Made by a program: the position numbers and the translations under genes. Below are positions 13,101 to 24,800 of a stretch of 64,000 nucleotides of DNA, one piece after another. The DNA is from Pampus argenteus (Eukaryota > Chordata > Actinopteri > Scombriformes > Stromateidae). The notes under the pieces were generated by a model, which was given only the letters and a program-made list of their open reading frames with translations, did no database searches and was not told the origin of the DNA. The stretch's first letter is position 1. Each line of letters starts with the position of its first letter. The stretch spans positions 8,018,001-8,082,000 of the forward strand of contig CM072876.1 of the NCBI GenBank assembly GCA_036937835.1, in the 5' to 3' direction.

Positions 13101-13126
<26 letters not shown>
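13101..13126. repeat. (GT)n microsatellite
   Basis: An uninterrupted GT run. Confidence 0.95.
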
Positions 13127-13130
<4 letters not shown>

Positions 13131-13518
13131 CTTTTCAGCCAGACTGTGTTTTGGACTGCAGACCACAAATAAGCCTGAAGTCTGAGTATTGTTACCTCAT
13201 CGATACAATTATGCGCAGTTCTGCTCGCTCACTTGCACAAACACACACCAACACACACCCGCACACATGCACATAACTTTCACCCCATTACCTCCATCCT
13301 ACCCATCCTCCAAATGAGTTCAAGGGCAGTAGGGGGTGTATCCAAAGGGGGTGTGTGAGTGTGTTTTTGGAGGGGTGGAAGGTGGATGGAGGGCAGATTT
13401 ATTGACGGCTGGGGGACCCCGATGACAAGTGCCCTAAATTGGAGCGGTCAGGCGTGATCATGCCATGTGAAGCGACTTGTCAGGATCACTTAGAGACAAC
13501 AATGGGGTGGATGGAGGA

Positions 13519-13628
13519 GGAGAGGAGAGGAGAGGAGAGGAGAGGAGAGGAGAGGAGAGGAGAGGAGAGGAGAGGAGAGGAGAGGAGAGGAGAGGAGAGG
13601 AGAGGAGAGGAGAGGAGAGGAGAGGAGA
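13519..13628. repeat. (AGAGG)n purine-only pentanucleotide tract
   Basis: About 22 copies of AGAGG give 110 bp with no pyrimidines on the plus strand. Open frames through it on both strands are repeat artefacts. Such long homopurine tracts can form triplex (H-DNA) structures. Confidence 0.97.
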
Positions 13629-13711
13629 AAAATATATGTGTGTCTGGTTAACTGTTTGATTGAAGAGGTGTTTGTGTGCATTTGTGATAATGAAGGCAGT
13701 ACGGGGTGGGG

Positions 13712-13714
<3 letters not shown>

Positions 13715-13746
<32 letters not shown>
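13715..13746. repeat. (GT)n microsatellite
   Basis: An uninterrupted GT run about 90 bp beyond the AGAGG tract. Confidence 0.95.
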
Positions 13747-13747
<1 letters not shown>

Positions 13748-13846
13748 AGGGCTCCATTGAAAGGCCCTTCCTTCTGCTCTATTTACCCAGGTGAATAGGG
13801 AAGCTGGACCAAGCATGAGCGGGAAAACAGTCTGTGCTGTATGTCT

Positions 13847-13851
<5 letters not shown>

Positions 13852-13880
<29 letters not shown>
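13852..13880. repeat. (GT)n microsatellite
   Basis: An uninterrupted GT run, the third repeat in a 400-bp microsatellite cluster. Confidence 0.95.
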
Positions 13881-16800
13881 CTGTGTATGTGTGTTGGCAC
13901 TTGTGACTGTATGCCACAAGTTCTCACAAGACAAAAAGCTAGCCACATGACCTTACTCCCCCAGTCCCAAACCTAAACAGACACACAAACACAACCCCAT
14001 TTACTCTGAACATGGCCACATACACACACAGAGAGAAACACAAAAATCCCCGACATGTTTTGGATTCATAGCAACATAAAAAATACTTTCAATCAGTCAC
14101 TTCTTTTTTGCCAGAGTGAAAGTCGAAAGAACGAGATCTACATGGAAGTGTCTGGTGTGTGTGTGTGTGTGCGTGTTCAGGGGTGTTACTGGAAACGGCC
14201 TTGGCTTTAGCAAGTCAGGAAACTGGGTGACAAACCTGACCACACACTCAGCACCAGAAGGCTGCAGGGACGTCTGTCTCTCTGTATGTGTGTATGTGTG
14301 TGTCCATTTATTTGTATGTTTATGATTACTTGTAAAGACCCTGTTCAACTCATGACATTTGTTTCAAAGAGGTGAACATATTTCAAGTGTACAGTAGATC
14401 AATATTTCAATCAAGTTATTTCTATTTATAGCAAAATTCCATTTCAAGCAAAGATGCCAAGCATTCTCCAGTTCCAGTTTATTAAATGTGAAGATTTACC
14501 ACTTCTCTTTGTCTTATTTTATATATCTTTGCATTATTTGAATAAGTCGCCTTGGACTGGAAAGAAATAACGGAAAAAAAAACGAAAAAAGAGCGATGGT
14601 CATCTTGAACAGAATATACTATAAGGCTTGTAATGCAAAAAAAAAGTTTTTAGAAACTATGGATTTACTGTCAAGTGAATCCATAGTGGAAATAATGTCT
14701 GTAATGACTTTATAAAGATGTCACTACCTTGTGATTATTTCCCGATGCAGGCCGACAAAGAACCCAACTATTTTTCTTCTCTGCTGATCTTCTTTTGTTT
14801 CATTTTCCCATTATTTGTAAGTCTTTTATCAAATTGACAAATGTCTGTTTTTAGTAGATTTTGGCAGTCCTGACCCACTTTTTTGAAAATGTTTACAGTT
14901 GTTGTTTTTGGGCTATCTGCAGCATGCACATTGCTCTATACATTTTTTAGTCCTGAAAAACAACAAAAAAAAAACGAACGGCCAAAAAAACGAATGACAG
15001 CCAAATCTGGGAAGACAGTAACTGTTACAGATGAGCCTAATCACCTCAGCAGCAGCTCCAACAGTCTCCATCTCTCTCCCTCTCGATCTGTTCACCTCTC
15101 TTACCCTCCTATCTCTGCACCCTCAGTCTCTCTCTTTCTGTGTGAGGCAGGAATCTATCTGCTCAATCTGTGTGTTCTGGTTGTGTGTGAGCATGTGCAT
15201 TTCATTGAGTACATGTGGGACATACTGTGTAATGGTTGTCACGTGCTGCAGCCAAATTTGGATGTTTTGGACGGGGGTATACGCCTGAGTTTGTTGCGTT
15301 AGTTTTGTCACAGTGTTATACTGGCTGATCCAAGTCAGGCATGTATATATTATATATTCTTAATTTACAACACAAATGTTTCCACAGTAAACACTTCAAA
15401 GCACTATTATGCTAATATCCACTCCATCCTGCATTATGAAAAGAGATATTTTATCGCCTGTGTCAAGCTAGGCCGCTAATTGTAACATAACTTCTCCTCG
15501 ATCTCTGATAAAAACATTGTTGAAGGTCATTTCAATTCTTTTTTCACTCTCAGAATTGGGGAAGTTGTGCTTCTCTCTGTTTTTAATCTTTGATGTTTCC
15601 TCACGTGAGTCACTAAAAGATTAAAAAAACCTGTTTCAGCGTAGGTGACTTTTTGTGTGTCAATACTGGCATAATGGCCCCTTTTGTATTCACACAGAAG
15701 TCCTGTTTAGTGTGGGATAATGAATTAACAGATATGTGTGGCACATGGCTAGTGGTGTCGAGTTGATCCCAATCACTCGTATGTACGTAATATGAGAAGG
15801 CATATCTGTATTAGTGTGAACACAAAGGTTCAGGTAATGCTCAGACAGGTATTTACATGGTTCAAAGTAACCACATCTATTGCTCTTGTTTTTTTTTTCA
15901 CATTTTGGTATGTCACAGTAGGAAAAGCACAGGTACAAATGAGAAAATAAAAGAAGGCTGAATTTCAGGTAGCTGCTTCAGTTTCAGGGTTTTGGTGCAT
16001 GCTGGCTCACTGTCGGTCTGTCACTGTCTGTCAGCTGAGCCTTGTTATTAGTAACACCTGTGTCGACATCTTGACAAGTCATAATTTCTACTATGAATAA
16101 AGCCTGTTACACAAGTTTTTTCATCTTCTGAAATGTTTGAATGAATTTTTTTTTACTTATAACTGTAGGACTTCATTGGTATACTATTCATTTTTTCTAA
16201 GTATAGTTCATAATTTGGGGAAATACACATATTTTTTTGTTGTTGTTTTTTTTCTTCGTTCTTTTATTTATTTGCACACATACTGTATACAACAGCATAA
16301 ACATAAGCAAACAACAACTGCTATTATGGATAAAACATTAGAACTAAAGCCAGAAGGTGATTAGCTCAGCTAAGTAGGCTATAAACACTTAAAGCAGCAG
16401 AAAACAGTTAGCCACGACTTTCTCCAAATTAATAATAATAGTAATTATATTATATTGTTTTATAGATAGCTACTATAACTGTACTATAACAATTTCTTGA
16501 TAACAATTAGCCTTTTTTCACAAGACACTCTGATATGTAAAAATGTCACAAATAATAAAAAAGGCCCCTTAATACAGTAGCATCTCTACTGGTTGCCTGG
16601 CAACCTCACCTTTCACAAGTTACCTGGCTGTTTTTTGCCAAGAAAGTGTTACAGCATGTAACTCCACTTAAAAACACAAATTGGTCTGTTCATGATGTGC
16701 TAAGTTAAGATAGCGCCATATTTCTTGTACTGAAACGAAAGCAGTATCCTTCTTCTTGTTAAACTCAGGGTAAGAAAGTGAATAAGTGTATTTCTCAAAA

Positions 16801-18632
16801 TGCTGAACTATTCTTATAATATAAGATGTTTTCACTTTGTGTCTGGTTCACTTCTTTACTGGAGAAGAGTGAGACAAAGAGACAAACTATGGATTCACAG
16901 AATTAGAAGCATGTTTAAACATCACTTTTTTTTTTCTTCTCTCTCTCCCCATCTCTGCCTCGCTCAGTCTTCTTCTCTGCCCTCAACTTTTCTCTCCTCA
17001 TCTCTGTAACATGGATGGGTAGGGTAGTTATCAGGCCCAGCCAGCCCAGCCCAGCCCTCCTACCTGACCACTGCCAGCAGGGAGCGGCTGCTCTTGCCTG
17101 AGTATCTCCGACCACAACAGCACCCAGGGAATGAGGAAATCAAGCTAGAGTAATCTATGCAGGCCCAGAGCACACTGTCCAGCATATGAGTGCATGGAGT
17201 GTGTGTGTTTTGCGAGTGTGCACGTGCATGTTCAGGAGCCCGCCACTTCTGCAACATCCGGCTATAAATCTATTGTGACATGTCAAACTGAATTTATGAG
17301 CCAATCTGCTTGCGACATGCGACATGTTTGATTTGAAAAGGGAAAGGAGGATGGAATAAAAACAATGTAGTAGTGAGAGGGAACTTCTGCTTTGACATTT
17401 AGAGATGAATATGTCATAAAAACAAATAATGAATATGTACGCATTCTATTCACTTCTACCTTTCAACCATACCGGTCTGTTTTAAAATACTAAAACAACA
17501 TAATAAAGTCTAAATGACTTTATTGTCTTGTTTTTGTCTAAATTTTGCATTCAAAAAATTTGTTTATGTCCTCACATAAACAGTCTCTATTTAAGTATTT
17601 CATGACCTATCATACTACACCAAATATGTCTTTACATCCCTGGACCAAAAGTAAAGGAATCATATGGAAACGTGATATTGGACCTATGACATTTTAGATT
17701 ATAAAATTAGTGCATTTTTATCTATGTAGTAAATGAAGTGTTGTGTTCAATGCCTACACGTAAAACAGAATATTTCTGGGTATCTTCTTGTCTCCAAATT
17801 TAGATGTATAACCCATGCTAAGAAGGTATTTTAAATCAAATTGCTATTTCAATCATTTGGATACCTCTTTTACTTGTGTATACATTTTATTTTCATGAAT
17901 GTAGTTAGCAGTTAGAGTAATAGCAATAGAGTTATTGCTATTTTACATATTACTTTCCGGTGCTTTTAGTGTCTGTTTGTGGCTTTAGGACATTCACTGT
18001 CTCCTGAACTGAAATGAACTTAGCATGAAAAACTCAAGTGAGTGCATTATATTTTGATGATATTGTACATTATCACTGTCTCCTGCTGCCTTTCTAAAAT
18101 GATTGCTGTGCTGCACTGTTGATGATAACACATTCACATTCCTCATATCCATATGCTGTTACACTTTTCAAAAAAAAAAAAAAAAAGGAGGGTCCAATCA
18201 ATAGGGGCCTTGTTTTGTTTTGTTTTTTACAGTCACGTGTTGAATGGTCAGTGGTGTCAGTATGAGTGGAAGTAAGCAGTAAGACTCAGTCCTAAAATAC
18301 ACCGACATCAATCCATCTTTTCAATGAATAAGGTGACAGTACAGTATTTTATGTCTTATAAATCCATCTGAATAGTGTTTTTGTTAAGAAAACCACCACA
18401 ACTCCAACACACACACATACACACACACACACAAACACATTTACACACACAGGCAGCTGCCTTCTCACTCAGTGGAAGCAGATGTCTGTGAATCTCGTGG
18501 GGTTTGGGGCTTTGGGTTTTGTTGTTGGTTTTTTTTTTCTTTTTTTCTTTTTGGTGTAGTAGAAGATGGTGAAATTCCAATGTGAAAGTCTGCTTCTTGC
18601 TCTGGCCTCTTTCCACAAGACACCCCCACCCA

Positions 18633-18688
<56 letters not shown>
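18633..18688. repeat. Compound (CT)n(CA)n microsatellite
   Basis: A CT run passes directly into about 20 CA units. Confidence 0.95.
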
Positions 18689-18693
<5 letters not shown>

Positions 18694-19350
18694 CACACAA
18701 ACTGCTGACAGGGAGTTTCAAACCAATCCTCGAACATCACACTTGTGCTATTATGTCTTTACTATCTGATCACATCATAATTGTTAGAATATTTAAAACC
18801 ACAACGTTTCATTTTCATTTGAGTGTATGAATATGAAGTAATATTGTGTCTCTTAAACATGCAGTAAGCATGCACGTACCACAGATGAAACTATTTCTGT
18901 TTGGCCCCGCCGTAAATATTACAATTTACTGTGAGCTATGTCCGTCATGATGAATGTCATTTGTCTGTATCCCTCTGAGACTACTTGGTATGGAAATCTA
19001 TATTTGAGGGCACTGTGGTGGGTGGGGGGGTGCAGATGGATGGAGAGAGAGAGAAGAAGAGGGGATGTGTGAGTAAATATAACTCCTGGTCTGAGTCTAG
19101 GCCCCTTTGCTTGCATGGCCTCACAGGAAAACAAGTCTCCTCAAGAGACTGAATGTGGAGCTCATGCATGTAGCGGTGGAGATGTGTGTTTCTGGAGAAG
19201 GAGGATGGCTCATTTTCACATTTGTTTACAGTTGAGTCTGGTGTACAGTAACTGTGTAAATTAGTTGCAGGTTAATTTATTTAAAGTTAAAGGTGACCAA
19301 TGTTTCCCTTTGTATGTCATTCAGTGTGGTGAGTGGTCCCCCTTATCCAC

Positions 19351-19371
19351 AAAAAAAAAAAAAAAAAAAAA
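19351..19371. repeat. Poly(A) tract, A21
   Basis: Twenty-one adenines without target duplications or a recognisable retroposon body to the left. Confidence 0.95.
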
Positions 19372-20266
19372 GAGGCAACGGTTGGGGACATTTGCTTATT
19401 ACCTTAGCTAGCTGATAAACTCTGTACTACTTTAGTAATTGACAGATGGAGGGAAAGTTTTATGATATGCTCTGCACAACTTTATGACTACAAACCTTTG
19501 TATCTGATGGATTGCATGTGAGCGTGTGTGTGTGTGTGTAGTAGTAGTAGTAGTAGTATTTGAATACTAAAGTCCTCACAAAAATTTGAATGCTCAAGTT
19601 AGATTACACTTTGGAGTCACTGGAGAGCAAGTCATTAATTTACGTACTTCAAATAGAGGAATTATCCCAGACAATAGAGGCTTCACAGTGATATTTACAC
19701 TTGTAACTTAAACCACTGCAGGCTATTTGTACCAAGGTTATGACTGATAAAAGCATATTTACAGTTTAAATATAAGGAAATGCGAATTATCTCAGGGAGA
19801 CATCGTTTGAGTGGCAATCACTATTATATCTTCAACTTTAAGTTACGTTCAGTGTCAACTCGTAAATGTATTTGTGTTGCAATTAAAACAACCACAGTTG
19901 TCCTGAACGTTCTTACAATCCTAGAAAAAGATAATATACAAATAAAAACAAATAAGGATAAAAGAAAGCAATAAATATAATAATAATGAAAGAACTGTAG
20001 AACAATAGAAAATTAAATCCAAAATTATTTTAGGGTCTGAGAAGTTTTTATATGAATGGGTCAGCCGTTCCAGAGATCAGGAAAAGGCCTCGGTTACCTC
20101 TATTTTTGTGCTTGGATCTCTGATCATCCAAGATTATTTGGTTGGTGCTCTAACTGGATTATGATGCAAATAATAATATTAATCCATGTATCAAATACTG
20201 ACCTTTGCTTGTTTCCCGTCAAACATACAAAACAACACTGAACACAGGGCTGTAATAAAAACACAC

Positions 20267-20272
20267 TTTATT
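20267..20272 (-). promoter_or_regulatory. MYB poly(A) signal AATAAA
   Basis: TTTATT on the plus strand reads AATAAA on the MYB strand. It is the only canonical hexamer I see in the first 1.3 kb after the stop. Cleavage would fall near 20250. Confidence 0.55.
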
Positions 20273-21000
20273 TACTAGGCAGTATATAAAAGTATAAAAA
20301 CATGAAAACTTGGCATGTATAAATGCTTTTATGAAAACATTTTTGCTCAAAAGCTAGTATAAAAACAAGGCATTAAATTTACAAAAAAAAAAAAAAAAAG
20401 ATTGTCTGCTAAGTGTTTGACATGGGCTACTGCAGTCTTAGTAAGAAAGCAACATGCTGATTGAATATGCATTATAAAAGTACAAAACTATTCAAAGGAA
20501 TTTAAAAAAAAAAAACAACCATGCAAAAAATTCAATTGGGCTTTTGTTTGTAGCATTATATAAAATATCAGTGTTTAGTACTCTTTCTTTTTAATGGAGA
20601 ACATGACATTCAAGTGCAGCTTGATCTTACTCTAACTGGGTGAAGCTCATGGTTTCAAACATATAAGCTCATTTTAGATTTTTTTAAACATATAAATATA
20701 CTGCGTATATACTAAATTTTTTAACAAATATATTGTTTGTTCACTGAACGTTTCCCCTCACAGGATACCGTAAAGCCAGACATAAATTGAAAGTTGAAAT
20801 GAAAGCTCAATTTTCATGAAACAAAAAGGTGCCAATCAGGTAATACTATTAAGGTTGGCCTCTTCTGTTGTGTAAAACATGACCATTCATAGTTGAATAA
20901 GAACAGACAGCAAATCTTGTTCAGTAGTTAAGTGTTTACATGAGGTGGCACAGACCAAACACTTGAAATTCTCAGTAGACCGATATAGTATAGTCTATTT

Positions 21001-21033
<33 letters not shown>

Positions 21034-21448
21034 TTTCAGGACTAAAATACAGAGGTCAGTTTTCAATTCATTAATATGCCTTTGGATAATGCTAATAGGG
21101 CTTAAATACTTAACTTAAAACACTGCTCCATTGGCCAATTGTAAAAACATAAAACAAAGTCATTATCAAAACAAAAGAAATAAATTAATCAACTTGTTCT
21201 TTATATTAATATCAAAATTCGTAATTAATAATACAGCCCAATGCAAATTATATAGCTACCATTTCCCATTTATAATACAACATATAATAATACAAAGACA
21301 GGACCAAATAAGATAGGACGTACATTTATAAAAGCCCAAATGCAAATTCTATATAAAAAATAAAAATTAAAAAAACAAAAAACATGATAGTCTTTGGTTG
21401 GTTGAAATCCAACAAGTGTGAGTGTAAAAACACCAATGGCATAGAGCC

Positions 21449-21470
21449 TCTCCCAACTGTTGTACCACAA
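21449..21470 (-). promoter_or_regulatory. miR-150 target site in the MYB 3'UTR
   Basis: The mRNA strand contains TTGGGAGA, the full 8-mer complement to the miR-150 seed, 74 nt after the stop codon. Upstream, GGTACAA pairs with the miRNA 3' half, leaving a central mismatch. Regulation of c-Myb by miR-150 through 3'UTR sites is well established in vertebrates. I recalled the miR-150 sequence from memory. Confidence 0.8.
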
Positions 21471-21543
21471 CAAATATGAAACCCGTGGCGCTGCGTCCAG
21501 CACAGGGAATGTTGATGTTTCCAGATCAACATGTGTCTTTTGT

Positions 21544-21853
21544 TTACATGACCAGTGTCCTCGTAGGGTAAGTGTTGATGTACTTGTGGCTTTGCTCTGA
21601 GGCCAAAACGTGCTCCTCTGTTTTTCCACAGGTCACCTGCTCCCAGGAGCTGAGCTGCTATTGGCAAGAGAAAGACATGATGATGATGAGTTTTTCGTGG
21701 TCAAGATGAAAAAGAAAGTATTCAATTTAGATAAATATATACATACAAACAAATATATACTGTACACACCTGTAGAGGGCTACCCATGGTCCGGTGAGCG
21801 GGGTGGTAGGTTTTGTGTCCATCCTCACTCAATAATGACCTAGTAAGTACGTC
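21544..21853 (-). CDS. myb: MYB exons 14-15: C-terminus
   Basis: Exon 14 (21853-21770) encodes DVLTRSLLSEDG...MGSPLQ. Exon 15 (21657-21544) encodes QLSSWEQVTCGKTEEH...KYINTYPTRTLVM and the TAA stop, matching the mammalian C-terminal end. The exon 15 acceptor reads TAGCAG, a tandem NAGNAG site. Using the second AG would drop one Gln. An antisense-looking open frame over the same bases is a shadow. Confidence 0.95.
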
Positions 21854-24800
21854 CTGAATGAAATTAAAAAAATATATATTAACAACAGAATAGCTCAGGA
21901 AGCAGAAGAAGGGAAGTTCTTAAAATATTCAAAGGATATCTGTAAGTAATTAAGGACAGCTGCATATTAACTGAACTGAATGAACTGTAAGCTTCTTACA
22001 GGTACTTCCTGTGCGGGGCCGTTGGGGGAGAAGAGCTGTGTGTGAAGGCTGTGTCCTTCCCACTGCATACATGGGCTCCTCTCACATGGGGACTCCACCT
22101 TGGACAAAACACACAAAACACATCATGGTCACATAACATACATAATTATCAGGAGTCATGCAAACATAGTAACTTGCATCAATGACATCAATGATAGCCT
22201 CAATGCCAAACAATGGTACTGATATTTCTTAACTATGGTGACTTTAGATTATTTAGTAGCCACATTTTCTATCACAACTGTAAACAAAAGTGAAAGTAAA
22301 TTCTGCTTTTCACATTTGCTTTCTCACCAAAAAACACAAAACTTTCTTTCTGTCAGTCTCACATTTGTCTGCATGGTTTTCACATGTGTGTACGTGGGTA
22401 TGTTGAATGGAAAGTACCTCTTGTTTTATCTTTTTGAGAGGAGGCTGCTCAATAGCACACTCCATAGGCTCCTGCTTGATAGATTCAACCATATGATGAT
22501 CTAAAGGGGTGTTCTGGAAAGACACAAATCCCTAAGTGAGTCACATGGACACTATAACAAGCACAACAGTGATAAACAAGATAAATTCAAGACTCAGATA
22601 TTTTTAAAGTCATGCTCACCAGTAGTTTTATGGGTCCATATTTGGCCTCCTGTAGAGCCAGGGCTGACCTGAAAGGCGTAGGTGTGCAGGGAGAGGACTC
22701 CAGGATTGAACGACAAATGTTTGGTGTTCTGAACCTGAGATAGAGAAACAGAGACAGGTGTTTGTAAATGACTTAACACACATCTGTATAATAAAACTCA
22801 TTATAAAGGCAGAGCCACTCACATTTCATTTTCTTTCTTGAGTCTGACAGTGTGGTCGATCAGAGGTTTGGAGTCCACAGGCGAGCTCATTGGTAAACTG
22901 TCGCTGTCGGAGTGTTCTGGGCTCATTGACTGGTTGAGAAACTGTGAGACAAAAGGGAGGAAACTCATCAGTCAAAGTATCAGACAGGTTGAGCTTTAAG
23001 CAGATCGTGGGAGCACACTACGGACAGGGAGAGAAGAGGAGAAAATGGGCCTCATGTCAAAAGGCAAGCTATAGATGAAATGATTCGAGTAATACAAAGG
23101 GATGGAGGAGAAGCAGCAGGTGAAACGCTAGATCTGAATGATTAGTTGTTGATGTCATCAGATGGCAAATTGGTGATTGGATGGATTCGGATCACACGGA
23201 GCTACTTTAACTACCTGTGAGGGTGAAAAGGGTAGGTTTCTGACTGGTGAGGGCTTGGGAGTTGAGCAGAAGAAACCAGCCCATGCTCCGTGAGCAGTTC
23301 CTGAACCCTGAATGGGCAAGACCCTGTCTGTTCTGAGAACGTTCCTATCCAAGAACCCACTGGTACTGGCCTCACCCGCTGAGGCGAGGCTCTGGGGAAA
23401 GGGTGGGAAAATATGGGTCAAGGCCCACCACTACATAAAATCTATGTTGCTAACTGCTATGTTGCTATCTTTTTGTGTCTGGTCACAGTTGATCATGTCA
23501 CACAAAAAGAAACAAAATGTGTTGTTGAGTATAGTCAAAGGACATTAGACCTTTTTAATATGTAATGCAGATACTTACTGAGTCAATGACAGATTCCATG
23601 AACTCAGGAATAGTATTTGAGAACGCTGGGCTGTTGTGATGGCTGCTGTGATGGCTGTTGCTGCTGCTGTTGTTGTTGTTGTTGTTATTATTGCTGACAT
23701 TGTTGCTGTGGGCACGTGTTGCAGAGGCACTCTCCTCAGGTAGGCAGCTCTGATCAAGAGGCAGGGCAGGGGCGGCTGCCTGGTGATGAGGTAACGACAT
23801 AGCCACACCCTCTGAGCTGTCAGTCAAAGAGCTCTGGCTGGCCCAGCACGGATAGGGCAAGTTCATCTGCGTAAGAAGAGATTAATAAATGTGAAGGCTT
23901 GAAATAACTGCCAAAGAATAATCATCAGTGAAAATGAGCTCCAAAGACTGAGTGTAAAAAAAAAGCATCAAACAAGCAGAAGAGAGAAAATGCAAAGCTG
24001 ACAATAAGGGAAGGCGTGTAAAAATTGAACAAATGAGAAAAAGAGAAGGAGTAAGGGAAAGGGAACTTTAACATAAAGTGACAGGATGACAATAGTATTG
24101 GGTTGCACAAGTGGTCATGCAGATGCAGACACACACAGATGGTGAGATAAGGTGCTATTTCATCATTTTTGCAGAAACAGGTCCCCCAGATGTTTCCTCC
24201 TCCTTATTCATACAAGATCCAACCACTGTCCTTAAAGCCAGGGTCATCCACATGCACAAGTGTGCTGTCACACTCGCACTCACACTTAAACACACACACA
24301 CTCACTGGTAGTGATGGCTGGCCTCTCAGCTCATTCTCTGTTGACATAAGCAGCAGTTCAATCTCTTTCACCCTCTGCTCCTTCTCAGGATCCTCCTCAC
24401 TATAGTGTCTCTGAAAGCAGAAACAGAAATCAGGAGGAGACATTAGTGCATATTAAAGCCTATTCAACTTCAACTGTTTCCTCTCTATAGCGATCAATCA
24501 CTCTGTGTTTATTTGTTTCTTTTTTTTACCTGTATAGCAGCAGTTCCATGCTGAGGAATGTTCAGGATGTTCAAATGCAAGGCCATGGGGAAGGGCACCT
24601 GTTATGTTCAGAAACATATCCACATCAAATAACGTAATTTTCTTACAATCAGTAGCATATAGTTTTCCTTCCAACATCCCAAAGTTTAGTTTAAAGCCCA
24701 CTCACTCTGTGTGTATCTTGGATGTAGGTGTAGTTGAGTGGTGACAGCTGCGCGTGATTTGGTGAGTGATGGGGAAAACCCATAATGTGATTGGAGGTCT

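Larger units (their letters stand above)
175..20249. other. 20 kb gene-poor interval between the left-edge exon and the MYB 3' end
   Basis: I find no exon chain with homology and matching splice phases on either strand. The longest open frames are products of (GT)n, (CA)n or (GAGAG)n tracts. The interval is dominated by AT-rich unique sequence and microsatellites. Individual repeats, transposon remnants, the hairpin at 3905-3951 and the GATA pair at 11503-11558 are listed separately. Another stretch of higher complexity without obvious repeats is 17030-17190, which could be conserved non-coding DNA, but that cannot be judged from one genome. Confidence 0.6.
20250..21543 (-). other. myb: MYB 3' untranslated region
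   Basis: On the minus strand about 1.3 kb follows the MYB stop codon before the AATAAA at 20272-20267. The sequence is AT-rich with many T- and A-runs, as is usual for an unstable regulated mRNA, and it contains the miR-150 site at 21470-21449. No coding frame was found in it. Confidence 0.65.

Noticed and set aside
13458..13948. Long overlapping frames on both strands over the AGAGG tract
   Set aside because: The pentanucleotide unit has no stop in several frames, so these are repeat translations.
18356..18830. Open frames over the (CT)n(CA)n tract
   Set aside because: Low-complexity Thr-His/Cys-Val strings produced by the microsatellite.
21270..21667. 113-119 codon minus-strand frames over MYB exon 15 and the 3'UTR
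   Set aside because: They overlap the true last exon in other frames. The correct frame ends RTLVM-stop as in c-Myb of other vertebrates.
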